Notes under the pieces: generated by a model
The model's input: the letters and a program-made list of their open reading frames with translations, nothing else
Database searches by the model: none
Told to the model about the DNA's origin: nothing
Source of the DNA: Kitasatospora viridis
GTDB taxonomy: Bacteria; Actinomycetota; Actinomycetes; Streptomycetales; Streptomycetaceae
Assembly (NCBI RefSeq): GCF_007829815.1
Contig: NZ_VIWT01000001.1
Location: 1,759,501 to 1,823,500, forward strand
Length of the DNA stretch: 64,000 nucleotides
Direction: 5' to 3'
Made by a program: the position numbers and the translations under genes
Shown: positions 8,643-18,700 of the stretch, in pieces
How positions within the stretch are numbered: position 1 is the first letter of the stretch
How the letters are laid out: the number at the start of each line of letters is the position of its first letter

Positions 8643-8762
8643 GCTCTGATTGTGCCATCAACTCGGAGTTGCGACGCGCGGACCCCGTCTTCCGGCAAAT
8701 CGACGCGGTATCCGGGGGCCACTCCTGACCCCGTGTGAGGAGTGAACTCCCCCCCGCTACGA

Positions 8763-8800
8763 CCGATGGCCCGTCCCCCGGGAAGGGGACGGGCCATCGG
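8763..8800. terminator. Terminator of the leuCD operon
   Basis: A perfect 16-base-pair stem (8763-8778 with 8785-8800) with a six-base loop lies 11 bases beyond the leuD stop codon on the minus strand. Confidence 0.85.
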
Positions 8801-8811
8801 ATTGCGCTCGG

Positions 8812-9408
8812 TCAGGCGACCGGCTGGGTGCGGGGCTTGAAGCTCGGCCGGGCCGACTCGAACGCGTCGATGTCATCAGCGTTCTGCAGCGTGATGCTGA
8901 TGTCGTCCAGTCCGTTGAGCAGTCGCCAACGCAGGTTCTCGTCCAGTTCGAACGGCGCGTTCACACCCTCCGCGCGCACCTCGCGCGCTTGGAGGTCGAC
9001 GGTGATCTCGGCGGTCGGGTCGGCCTCGGTGAGCGCCCACAGCTGATCCACCGTCTCCTGCGGGAGCACCACGGTCAGCAGGCCGTTCTTCAGCGAGTTG
9101 CCGCGGAAGATATCGGCGAATCGCGAGGAGATCACGGCCTGGAAGCCGTAGTTCTGCAGCGCCCAGACGGCGTGCTCGCGGGACGATCCGGTGCCGAACT
9201 CCGGTCCGGCGACCAGCACGGTCGCCCCCCGCCGCTCGGGCCGGTTCAGGATGAACGACTCGTCCTTGCGCCAGGCTTCGAACAGGCCGTCCTCGAAACC
9301 CGAGCGGGTGACCTTCTTGAGCCAATGGGCGGGGATGATCTGGTCGGTGTCCACATTGCTGCGGCGCAGCGGAACGGCCCGGCCGGTGTGGGTGGTGAAC
9401 TTCTCCAT
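8812..9408 (-). CDS. leuD: 3-isopropylmalate dehydratase small subunit
   Basis: LeuD forms the isopropylmalate isomerase with LeuC in leucine synthesis; the same enzyme class can convert citramalate in the isoleucine route started by CimA. The 198-residue protein shows [20 protein letters not shown] at the N-terminus, [18 protein letters not shown], and [18 protein letters not shown], all family hallmarks. It starts four bases after leuC ends, so the two subunits are translated together. The hairpin downstream ends the operon. Confidence 0.97.
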   Translation of the reverse strand: MEKFTTHTGRAVPLRRSNVDTDQIIPAHWLKKVTRSGFEDGLFEAWRKDESFILNRPERRGATVLVAGPEFGTGSSREHAVWALQNYGFQAVISSRFADIFRGNSLKNGLLTVVLPQETVDQLWALTEADPTAEITVDLQAREVRAEGVNAPFELDENLRWRLLNGLDDISITLQNADDIDAFESARPSFKPRTQPVA

Positions 9409-9412
9409 CGGG

Positions 9413-10834
<1,422 letters not shown>

Positions 10835-10954
10835 CGCGTTCCCTCCAGCCGGCCGCTCTGCCGGCCTGATTGTGGTCGTGGGGTGCCCGTTCCCCGGGGG
10901 TTTGTCCGGGGCTCTCCATCCAGGGTGGCGGTTTTCTGGCGAGATTGAACTTGC

Positions 10955-10971
10955 GTCTCGCCCACTGAGAC
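10955..10971. promoter_or_regulatory. Candidate NdgR operator in the leuC/ndgR intergenic region
   Basis: GTCTC-N7-GAGAC forms an inverted repeat 15 bases before the ndgR start and about 120 bases before leuC. Family knowledge: NdgR binds upstream of leuCD and of its own gene in S. coelicolor. That this particular repeat is the site is my inference. Confidence 0.35.
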
Positions 10972-10985
10972 TGCAGTATCGGCGT

Positions 10986-11699
10986 ATGGACAACACTAGC
11001 GGCGTCGGCGTTCTCGACAAGGCCGCTCTGGTGCTCAGCGCACTGGAGTCGGGCCCCGCCACGTTGGCGGGGCTGGTCGCCGCCACCGGTCTGGCGCGGC
11101 CCACGGCCCACCGACTCGCCGTCGCACTCGAACACCACCGCCTGGTCACCAGGGACATGCAGGGCCGGTTCATCCTCGGCCCCCGACTTGCCGAACTCTC
11201 CGCCGCGGCGGGCGAGGACCGGCTGCTCGCCACCGCGGGCCCGGTCCTGACCCACCTGCGCGACGTCACCGGCGAGAGCGCACAGCTCTACCGCCGGCAG
11301 GGCGAGATGCGGATCTGCGTCGCCGCCGCCGAGCGGCTCTCCGGCCTGCGGGACACCGTCCCGGTCGGCAGCACCCTGCCGATGAAGGCCGGCTCGGCCG
11401 CCCAGGTCCTGCTCGCCTGGGAGGAGCCGGAACGGCTGCACCGCGGCCTGCAGGGCGCCCGGTTCACCGCCACCGCGCTGAGCGGCGTGCGCCGCCGCGG
11501 CTGGGCCCAGTCGATCGGCGAGCGGGAGCCGGGCGTGGCCTCCGTCTCCGCGCCGGTCCGCGGGCCCTCCAACCGCGTGGTGGCCGCCGTCTCGGTCTCC
11601 GGCCCGATCGAGCGCCTCACCCGCCACCCGGGCCGGCTGCACGCCCAGGCCATCGTCGAGGCCGCCAACCGACTCAGCGAGGCCCTGCGCCGCGCCTGA
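10986..11699 (+). CDS. ndgR: IclR-family regulator of leucine and amino acid metabolism
   Basis: A 237-residue DNA-binding regulator. An N-terminal winged helix ([37 protein letters not shown], in sequence) is followed by the IclR effector domain with [32 protein letters not shown] and [25 protein letters not shown]. Family knowledge: the S. coelicolor orthologue next to leuCD, NdgR, controls leucine and other amino acid genes and affects antibiotic production. Divergence from leuC supports the identification. ATG 10986 gives the usual length. A hairpin follows the gene. Confidence 0.92.
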   Translation: MDNTSGVGVLDKAALVLSALESGPATLAGLVAATGLARPTAHRLAVALEHHRLVTRDMQGRFILGPRLAELSAAAGEDRLLATAGPVLTHLRDVTGESAQLYRRQGEMRICVAAAERLSGLRDTVPVGSTLPMKAGSAAQVLLAWEEPERLHRGLQGARFTATALSGVRRRGWAQSIGEREPGVASVSAPVRGPSNRVVAAVSVSGPIERLTRHPGRLHAQAIVEAANRLSEALRRA

Positions 11700-11709
11700 C
11701 CCCGTCTCC

Positions 11710-11743
11710 GGGCCGCGCACCGAAACACCCCGGTGCGCGGCCC
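11710..11743. terminator. Terminator of ndgR
   Basis: A perfect 13-base-pair stem (11710-11722 with 11731-11743) with an eight-base loop starts 11 bases after the ndgR stop. Confidence 0.8.
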
Positions 11744-11802
11744 CTTCCAATTCCAGCGGAAAGACCTTTCCGGCGGAACGGAAAAGGGCCTGGAAAACAC
11801 GA

Positions 11803-11826
11803 AAGCCCCCGGATCTCCGGAGGCTT
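11803..11826 (-). terminator. Terminator of the tRNA cluster
   Basis: On the minus strand, about ten bases beyond the last tRNA, a ten-base-pair stem with one mismatch (11803-11812 with 11817-11826) is followed by a short T stretch. Confidence 0.65.
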
Positions 11827-11838
11827 CTCAACAACTGG

Positions 11839-11910
11839 CTGGGGTACCAGGACTCGAACCTAGACTAAATGAACCAGAATCACTCGTGCTGCCAATTACA
11901 CCATACCCCA
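11839..11910 (-). tRNA. tRNA-Gln(CUG), second copy in the transcript
   Basis: A 72-base cloverleaf read on the minus strand. The acceptor arm is TGGGGTA/TACCCCA, the anticodon loop is TTCTGGT (anticodon CTG), the T arm contains GGTTCGAGTCC, and the discriminator is G. The three bases after it (11838-11836) read CCA, so this copy may encode its own CCA end; the other copy does not. Confidence 0.95.
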
Positions 11911-11952
11911 TAGCAATCAGCCGATGGCTGTCACCATCGGCTGATCCGCTCG

Positions 11953-12025
11953 TACCCCCGACCGGATTCGAACCGGCGCTACTGCCGTGAGAGGGCAGCG
12001 TGCTAGGCCGCTACACAACGGGGGC
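11953..12025 (-). tRNA. tRNA-Glu(CUC), third copy in the transcript
   Basis: A 73-base cloverleaf with acceptor GCCCCCG/CGGGGGT, anticodon loop CTCTCAC (anticodon CTC) closed by CTGCC/GGCAG, T arm CCGGTTCGAATCCGG and discriminator A. It is identical to the two other tRNA-Glu genes in the cluster. Confidence 0.95.
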
Positions 12026-12077
12026 TTCCCTGCGATGCGGGACGAGTCCCGCACTGCGTTGTACTGCTGGTACTGCG

Positions 12078-12150
12078 TACCCCCGACCGGATTCGAACCG
12101 GCGCTACTGCCGTGAGAGGGCAGCGTGCTAGGCCGCTACACAACGGGGGC
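12078..12150 (-). tRNA. tRNA-Glu(CUC), second copy in the transcript
   Basis: Identical in its 73 bases to the copies at 11953 and 12206. The flanking spacer repeats the element GTACTGCTGGTACTGC, which suggests that the copies arose by tandem duplication of a unit of about 125-128 bases. Confidence 0.95.
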
Positions 12151-12205
12151 TCCTGCTATGCAATTGATCGTGCAACTTGCATTGCGTGGTACTGCTGGTA
12201 CTGCG

Positions 12206-12278
12206 TACCCCCGACCGGATTCGAACCGGCGCTACTGCCGTGAGAGGGCAGCGTGCTAGGCCGCTACACAACGGGGGC
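12206..12278 (-). tRNA. tRNA-Glu(CUC), first copy in the transcript
   Basis: Third identical 73-base tRNA-Glu with anticodon CTC. It follows the promoter-proximal tRNA-Gln in the minus-strand cluster. Confidence 0.95.
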
Positions 12279-12311
12279 TTGCTGATTCCCGCATCGCTGC
12301 GGGTTACTGCG

Positions 12312-12383
12312 CTGGGGTACCAGGACTCGAACCTAGACTAAATGAACCAGAATCACTCGTGCTGCCAATTACACCATACCCCA
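12312..12383 (-). tRNA. tRNA-Gln(CUG), first gene of the cluster
   Basis: Same 72 bases as the tRNA-Gln at 11839, with anticodon CTG. The three bases after the discriminator do not read CCA. No glutaminyl-tRNA synthetase gene is in the window; the presence of gatCAB at 47-51 kb suggests that this tRNA is charged by the indirect route. Confidence 0.95.
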
Positions 12384-12559
12384 TCAGAACGCAACCCCTG
12401 ACGGGGTCTTGCTCGGATGTTTCGCACCGCTGGTCCGTGGGGCGGTTACTGGCGAGGTCTCTGGTCCCTCTCCGTTGCCCTCCCGGGCGGCGCAGAAAGA
12501 ACATTACCCGACGCCTGGCCCGGCTCCAAAATCGATAACCGCAGGCAGGCCGGGGAAGG

Positions 12560-12602
12560 CCGCGGGCCCGCTCCCGGCGAGGTGCCGGGGGCGGGCCCGC
12601 GG
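12560..12602 (-). terminator. Terminator of gltX
   Basis: A 19-base-pair, all-G/C stem with a single T/G position (12560-12578 with 12584-12602) and a five-base loop lies 16 bases beyond the gltX stop. Confidence 0.8.
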
Positions 12603-12618
12603 GGTGGATCCGTGCGGC

Positions 12619-14139
12619 TCAGGCGGCCGGCAGGGCGTCCAGGGCGGAGCGCAGACGGCGCAGCGTCTCGGACCGGCCGAGCAGCTCCATCGACTCGAAG
12701 AGCGGCGGGGAGATGCGGCGGCCGGTGACCGCCACCCGCAGCGGGGTGAAGGCGAACTTGGGCTTGATGCCCAGGCCGTCCACCAGCGCCTCGCGCAGCG
12801 CCGCCTGGATCGGCTCCGGGGTGAAGTCCGCCAGCTCCTCCAGCGCCTTCACGCTGGCCTCCAGCACCGGGCGGGAGTCGGCGGTGAGCGCCTTGGCGGC
12901 GTCGGCCGGGTCGACCGCGAAGGCGGCCGGGTCGACGAAGAGGAAGCCGAGCATGTCGGTGACCTCGGAGAGCACCACCATCCGCTCCTGGGTGAGCGGG
13001 GCGGCCTTGCGCAGCAGGTCGAGCTGGGCGGCGCTCGGCTCGGCCGGCAGCAGGCCGGGGGCCTGCAGGTACGGGACCAGGCGCTGCACGAAGTCCTCCG
13101 GCTCCAGCAGCCGCAGGTGGTCCGCGTTGATCGACTCGGCCTTCTTCAGGTCGAACCGGGCCGGGTTGGCGTTCACCTTGGCGATGTCGAAGGCCTCGAC
13201 CAGCTCCGCCATGGAGAACCGGTCGCGGTCCTCGGACAGCGACCAGCCCAGCAGGGCCAGGTAGTTGAGCAGGCCCTCGGGCAGGAAGCCGCGCTCCCGG
13301 TAGAGGTTGAGGTTGGCCTGCGGGTCGCGCTTGGAGAGCTTCTTGTTGCCCTCGCCCATCACGTACGGCAGGTGGCCGAACCGCGGGGTGGTGCCGTTGC
13401 CCACGCCGATCTCGGCCAGCGCGGCGTAGAGCGCGATCTGACGCGGCGTCGAGGAGAGCAGGTCCTCGCCGCGCAGCACGTGGGTGATGCCCATCAGGGC
13501 GTCGTCCACCGGGTTGACCAGGGTGTAGAGCGGGGCGCCGTTGGCCCGGACGATGCCGTAGTCCGGCACGTCCTTGGCCTCGAAGGTGACGGTGCCGCGG
13601 ACCAGGTCCTCGAAGGTGAGCGCGTGGTCGGGCATCCGGAACCGCAGGATCGGCTGGCGGCCCTCGGCCCGGTAGATCGCCTTCTGCTCGTCGGTCAGGG
13701 TGCGGCACAGGCCGTCGTAGCCGGAGGGCCGGCCGGCGGCGCGGGCCGCCTCGCGGCGGGCGTCCAGCTCCTCGGTGGTGCAGAAGCACTCGTAGGCGTG
13801 GCCGGCCTCGTGCAGCCGGCAGGCCACGTCGGCGTAGATGTCCATCCGCTGGGACTGCCGGTAGGGCTCGTGCGGGCCGCCGACCTCGGGACCCTCGTCC
13901 CAGTCGAAGCCGAGCCAGCGCATCGCGTCCAGCAGTTGGCCGTACGACTCCTCGGAGTCGCGGGCCGCGTCGGTGTCCTCGATCCGGAACACCAGGGTGC
14001 CGCCGTTGTGCCGGGCGAAGGCCCAGTTGAACAACGCGGTGCGGACCAGGCCGACGTGCGGGTTCCCGGTCGGGGAGGGACAGAAGCGGACCCGGACGTC
14101 CGGGTTGGCCGCGGTGGAGCCGGTGCTTACTTCAGCCAC
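12619..14139 (-). CDS. gltX: Glutamyl-tRNA synthetase (probably non-discriminating)
   Basis: GltX charges tRNA-Glu and, where GatCAB is used, also mischarges tRNA-Gln. The 506-residue class I synthetase has [11 protein letters not shown] (HIGH-type motif, about residues 20-30), [16 protein letters not shown], and KLSKRD (KMSKS-type). The [12 protein letters not shown] segment sits in the middle insertion. It starts at GTG 14139 inside the end of the FAH-family gene (eight-base overlap), so the two are translationally coupled. The adjacent tRNA-Glu/Gln cluster and the gatCAB genes elsewhere in the window support a non-discriminating role, which is inferred, not shown. Confidence 0.96.
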   Translation of the reverse strand: MAEVSTGSTAANPDVRVRFCPSPTGNPHVGLVRTALFNWAFARHNGGTLVFRIEDTDAARDSEESYGQLLDAMRWLGFDWDEGPEVGGPHEPYRQSQRMDIYADVACRLHEAGHAYECFCTTEELDARREAARAAGRPSGYDGLCRTLTDEQKAIYRAEGRQPILRFRMPDHALTFEDLVRGTVTFEAKDVPDYGIVRANGAPLYTLVNPVDDALMGITHVLRGEDLLSSTPRQIALYAALAEIGVGNGTTPRFGHLPYVMGEGNKKLSKRDPQANLNLYRERGFLPEGLLNYLALLGWSLSEDRDRFSMAELVEAFDIAKVNANPARFDLKKAESINADHLRLLEPEDFVQRLVPYLQAPGLLPAEPSAAQLDLLRKAAPLTQERMVVLSEVTDMLGFLFVDPAAFAVDPADAAKALTADSRPVLEASVKALEELADFTPEPIQAALREALVDGLGIKPKFAFTPLRVAVTGRRISPPLFESMELLGRSETLRRLRSALDALPAA

Positions 14140-14929
14140 GCTTGATCACCTTGTTGGCGAGAGTGCCGATGCCTTCGACGGAGACGGCGACCTCGTCGCC
14201 GACGTTGAGGGGTCCGACACCCGCGGGGGTGCCGGTGAGGATGACGTCGCCCGGGAGCAGCGTCATGGCCTCGGAGATGTGCGCGATGAGCTCGGGGATG
14301 CCGCGGACCATCAACGAGGTGCGCCCGGCCTGGCGCAGCTCGCCGTTGACCGTGCAGGTGATGGCCAGGTCCGCCGGGTCGAGGTCGGTCTCGATCCACG
14401 GGCCCAGCGGGCAGGCCGTGTCGAAGCCCTTCGCCCGGGCCCACTGGCCCTCGCGCTGCTGCACGTCGCGGGCGGTGACGTCGTTGGCGCAGGTGTAGCC
14501 GAAGACCACCTCGGGCACCCGGTCCACCGGCACCTCGCGGCACATCCGGCCGATCACCACGGCCAGTTCGGCCTCGTGCTGCAGGTCGCTGGTGAACGGC
14601 GGGTAGGCGATCGCCTCGGTCGGGCCGATCACCGAGGTGGAGGGCTTGAAGAAGGTCAGCGGCACGTCCGGGACCTGGTTGCCGAGCTCGGCCGCGTGCG
14701 CGGCGTAGTTGCGGCCGACCGCCACCACCTTGCTGGGCAGCATCGGGCTGAGCAGCCGGACCCGGGAGAGCGGGTGGCTCTCACCGGTCGGCTCGGCCGC
14801 GCCGAACGGGTGCCCGGCGAGCGTGTGCACCACCAGCGAGTCGGGTTGGTCGGCGTCGCCCTCGACCACGCCGAAGGAGACGCTGCCCGCGGCCGCTCCT
14901 TCACGAACTGAGAATCTCGCGATACGCAC
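14132..14929 (-). CDS. Fumarylacetoacetate hydrolase family protein
   Basis: A 265-residue protein of the FAH/FAHD1 superfamily, whose members hydrolyse or decarboxylate acylpyruvates and related beta-diketo acids with Mg2+. Visible motifs: [31 protein letters not shown] (E-x-E metal ligands), [15 protein letters not shown] (Asp ligand), [14 protein letters not shown] and [15 protein letters not shown]. The substrate cannot be told; candidates are oxaloacetate or acylpyruvate. It overlaps gltX by eight bases, so it is probably the first gene of a gltX transcript. Confidence 0.85.
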   Translation of the reverse strand: MRIARFSVREGAAAGSVSFGVVEGDADQPDSLVVHTLAGHPFGAAEPTGESHPLSRVRLLSPMLPSKVVAVGRNYAAHAAELGNQVPDVPLTFFKPSTSVIGPTEAIAYPPFTSDLQHEAELAVVIGRMCREVPVDRVPEVVFGYTCANDVTARDVQQREGQWARAKGFDTACPLGPWIETDLDPADLAITCTVNGELRQAGRTSLMVRGIPELIAHISEAMTLLPGDVILTGTPAGVGPLNVGDEVAVSVEGIGTLANKVIKRG

Positions 14930-14989
14930 GCTGGGCGACCTTTCGGGGTGCTGGGCCGGTTCCGCTCCAGGCTATCGCCCGGGAAACGG

Positions 14990-15026
14990 CCGGGGGCGCC
15001 GCCACCAGCGGTGACGGCGCCCCCGG
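14990..15026. terminator. Hairpin after the STANPRRT-repeat protein gene
   Basis: A perfect 12-base-pair stem (14990-15001 with 15015-15026), with a partly paired inner CACC/GGTG, lies 17 bases beyond the stop of the small minus-strand gene at 15043. It separates that gene from the FAH gene. Confidence 0.75.
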
Positions 15027-15042
15027 TGGGCAGCTGCGGGCG

Positions 15043-15267
15043 TCAGTCGCGCCGCTCCTGCTTGGGCAGCGTCATCAGCTTGGTGCGGCGCGGGTTGGCG
15101 GTGCTGGTCGGCAGCTCGCGGGCGTACTCGACCGGCTCGCTGCTGGTACGGGCACCGGGCAGCTGGCTGAAGTCCTCCAGCGAGGCCAGGGTCGTCCGGC
15201 GCGGGTTCGCCGTCGAACGGGAGCCGAGAGTCGACTTGGTGGCCGACTTGGCCGGCGTCTGGGACAT
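15043..15267 (-). CDS. Small basic protein with two STANPRRT motifs
   Basis: A 74-residue protein starting MSQTPAKSATKSTLGSRS. It contains two copies of the motif STANPRRT(T/K)L, the first followed by ASLEDFSQLPG and the second by MTLPKQERRD near the C-terminus, with about 36 residues between them. No membrane segment or signal peptide is seen. ATG 15267 follows GAAGG at a fair distance. It is divergent from the first conservon, sharing an upstream region with a CRP-type palindrome. I do not recognise the family; the repeat suggests two short binding or modification sites. Confidence 0.7.
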   Translation of the reverse strand: MSQTPAKSATKSTLGSRSTANPRRTTLASLEDFSQLPGARTSSEPVEYARELPTSTANPRRTKLMTLPKQERRD

Positions 15268-15788
15268 CGCTTCACACCTTCGGTTCGGGGAGGGCTGCCA
15301 CCGGATGGAATGCCCCATCGGGTGGCGGGCGCCGGGGCACAAGGAGCCAGGGTAGGGACCTCTTTCCACAGCGGCCGTGACCAAAGCTACACATTGGCCT
15401 GTGAGTTTGCTCACAATTTCCCCGACAAGGCCCGCATATTGTATATTTCACCCAAGAAGTAAATTCCGACAATCCCGAAGTACCCGGCATACCGGAAGAC
15501 CGTTCGAACGCTGCCCACCGGCCCGACCGTCACTCTGTGTCCGAAAAAGGCCGGAATAACGACCCGAATCGCACCGTCAGTGAAGTCCTGCGCGCGGTCG
15601 GTAGTACGGCCCCGGGCCCCACCCCGCCCCTTGTTGGACTCCCGGCGCTGTGCTGGAATGCCACGAACCGCCCTAGGTCTACCCACGGCGGCCCCAGCGC
15701 ATTCCCGGCTCGCGGGATTGCCGACTCCGAGAACTCGACACCGCCCCGGCCTCGTCCCGGGGCGCCAGGTCCAGAGGTTGCGACGCCA
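15268..15788. other. Divergent control region between the repeat protein and cvnA1
   Basis: The 521-base stretch holds no gene I can support. It contains the CRP-type palindrome at 15400-15415 and an AT-rich block at about 15434-15472 that is unusual for this genome and likely holds promoter elements. An open frame in phase with cvnA1 runs back to 15537 but lacks a ribosome site and family-like sequence. Confidence 0.6.
15400..15415. promoter_or_regulatory. CRP-type operator
   Basis: The sequence TGTGAGTTTGCTCACA is a perfect match to the TGTGA-N6-TCACA consensus of CRP/FNR-family sites. Family knowledge: Streptomyces Crp recognises a GTG-N8-CAC-type palindrome. It lies 133 bases before the small repeat gene and about 370 bases before the cvnA1 start used here, so it could act on either. 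Confidence 0.6.
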
Positions 15789-18700
15789 GTGCAGGGACGT
15801 TTCAAAAGGGGTAGCGGCGCCGCTGGCCAGGCCGAGTCGCCCGAGCCCCTCGCTGCCCCCCACCAGTCGGAGCCGGACGCCGTCCCGGGCGATCGGCTGG
15901 TCAACGGTGAACCCGAGGGTCCGGAGAACGACGCCGGCCCGGACGAACAGGACGAGGCCGGTCGGCTTTCGCGAGCCCGGCTGCGCGGCACGCTGAACCG
16001 CCGCCGGGCCACCGGTTTCGGCCGGGTGCGGATGCGCAACTGGCGCATCCGGACCCGGCTGAGCGCTCTGCTGCTGCTCCCCGTGGTGGTCGCGCTGGTC
16101 CTCGGTGGCCTGCGCATCAACACCTCGCTGCAGAGCTCCCAGCAGCTGGCCCAGATGGCCAACCTGAGCGACCTGGCGGTCAAGGCCACCCAGCTGGCCG
16201 ACGCGCTGGAGACCGAGCGCGACATCAGCGCCGGTCCGCTGACCAAGGACCCGACGGTCCAGGACGACCGGGTCACCAACGCCCGCCGCACCACCGACGA
16301 CCTCACCAAGGCGTACAACGCGCGCGCCGACAGCTTCGACAACCTGGACCTGGCCGGCGGCAACTCGCTGCTCATGCAGGTCCGCAAGGACATGACGCTG
16401 CTGTCGAACTTCCGCAACAACGCCTACACCCAGGTCAACAACATCGAGGCGACGGTCGCGTCCTACGACACGATCATCAAGGACCTGCTGTCGATCAGCC
16501 AGGAGATCGCCCTCGGCTCCGACTCCCCCGACCTGGTCAAGTCCACCCGGGCGCTGGAGCAGTTCTCCCTGGAGAAGGAGAGCACCTCCATGCAGCGCGC
16601 GCTGATCAGCGCCGCGCTGGCCCGTCCCGGTGGCGCCGACATGTCGACCTCGGACCAGAGCTTCGGCTTCCGTCTGATCACCGCCGACCAGAGCGCGGCC
16701 GCCAACTTCAACTCGATCTACGGCACCACCGCGGCGCAGAAGCTGCGCGAGCGGCTGACGTACAACACCGAGATCAACCAGGCCGACCGGTACGCCGGCC
16801 AGGTGCTCCAGGCCAACGGCATCAAGCAGGCCGACTTCCGCACCTACCAGGACTGGTACGACCAGGCCACGGTGAAGATCGACGCCGAGCGCGCGATCGA
16901 GAACCAGCTGCTTGAGGAGCTCAAGGGCAAGGCCCAGTCGCTCCAGTCGGCGGCCGACAACGACGTGATCCTCAACGGCGTGCTGATCGCCCTGGTGCTG
17001 CTGGTCGCGGTCGGTGGCGCGGCCCTGATGGCCCGTTCGCTGACCCGCTCGCTGACCCGGCTGCAGACCTCCGCCGAGGACGTCGCCGAGCGCCGGCTGC
17101 CCGAGCTGGTCAAGACGCTCTCGGAGAACGACCCGCACGAGGTCGACCTCACCGTCGACCCGGTCGGCATCGACTCGGCCGACGAGATCGGCCACGTGGC
17201 GCACGCCTTCGACATGGTGCACAACGAGGCGGTCCGCCTCGCCGCCGAGCAGGCGCTGCTCCGCGGCAACATCAACTCGATGTTCACCAACCTCTCGCGC
17301 CGCAGCCAGGGCCTGATCCAGCGTCAGCTGTCGCTGATCTCCGAGCTGGAGAGCCGCGAGGCCGACCCGGACCAGCTGGCCAGCCTCTTCAAGCTGGACC
17401 ACCTGGCCACCCGCATGCGCCGCAACGGCGAGAACCTGCTGGTCCTCGCGGGCGAGGACCCGGGCCGCCGGTGGACCCGCCCGGTCCCGCTGGTCGACGT
17501 GCTCCGCGCCGCCGCCTCCGAGGTGGAGCAGTACGAGCGCATCGAGCTCGCCTCGGTGCCCTCGACCGAGGTCGCCGGCCGCGTGGTCAACGACCTCGTC
17601 CACCTGCTCGCCGAGCTGCTGGAGAACGCCACCTCGTTCTCCAGCCCGCAGACCCGGGTCCGGGTCACCGGTCACGCCCTGCCCGACGGCCGGGTGCTGA
17701 TCGAGATCCACGACACCGGCATCGGCCTGAGCCCCGACGACCTGGCCGAGATCAACGAGCGGCTGGCCAACCCGCCGACGGTGGACGTCTCGGTCTCCCG
17801 CCGCATGGGCCTCTTCGTGGTCGGTCGCCTGTCGCTGCGCCACGGCATCCGGATCCAGCTGCGCCCCAGCGACTCCGGCGGCACCACCGCGCTGGTCATG
17901 CTCCCGGTGGACGTCACCAACGCCGGCGACCGGCGCGCCCCGCGTCCGAACGGCCCGGGCCAGCGCGGCGCCGGCCCGACGCCGCGTCAGCAGCGCGCCC
18001 CGCTGCCCGGCGGCGAGGCCCCCGGCCTGCCGCAGCGTCCGGCCCCGGCGCTCGGCCAGGGGCCGAGCGGTCCCGGTGCGCCGGCCGGCCGACCGCAGCT
18101 GAGCAAGGGCCCGAGCGGTCCGGCCGCGCCCGCCCAGCCGTCCACCGGCGGCCTGCCGACCCGCGCGGTCGGCCAGTCGCTGCGCGAGACCCCGCCGACC
18201 GGTCGGCCCCAGCAGCCCCAGCCTCCGCAGCAGCCGCAGCAGGGCCGCCGCCCCGCTGCCCCTGCCGGCCCTCCCGCCCCGGGCGGTCCCGGTCTGCCCC
18301 GTCGCGGGGCCGGCCAGCCGGCCCCGGCCGGCGCTCCCGGTCCGCAGGGCCACGAGCGCCCGGCCGAGCCGAACCGGCCCGCCCAGCCGAACCGGCCCGA
18401 GGAGCGCGGCCAGGTCCGGCGCGGTCCGCGCACCGACGTGGGCCCCGCCGGCCGGCCGGCCGGTCTGCCGCAGCGTCCCGGCGTGCCGAACGCCGCCGCC
18501 GCGCAGCAGCACGGCCAGTTGCCGCAGGGCGAGGACCTGCAGGGTCCGCCGACCCTGCAGCAGCCGGTGCTCGGCTCCGGCGGCTTCGCCGAGCGGAGTG
18601 CCGCGCCGGCGCCCGTGCCGGCTCCGGCACCCGCGCCCGCACCGGTCGAGACCACCGCGTCGTTCGCCCGGCCGCGGTTCGAGGCCAGCGACATCGATCC

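Noticed and set aside
11839..12383. tRNA cluster as an integration site of a mobile element
   Set aside because: No integrase, direct tRNA-end repeat or excisionase lies nearby; the repeated tRNA ends are gene duplications.
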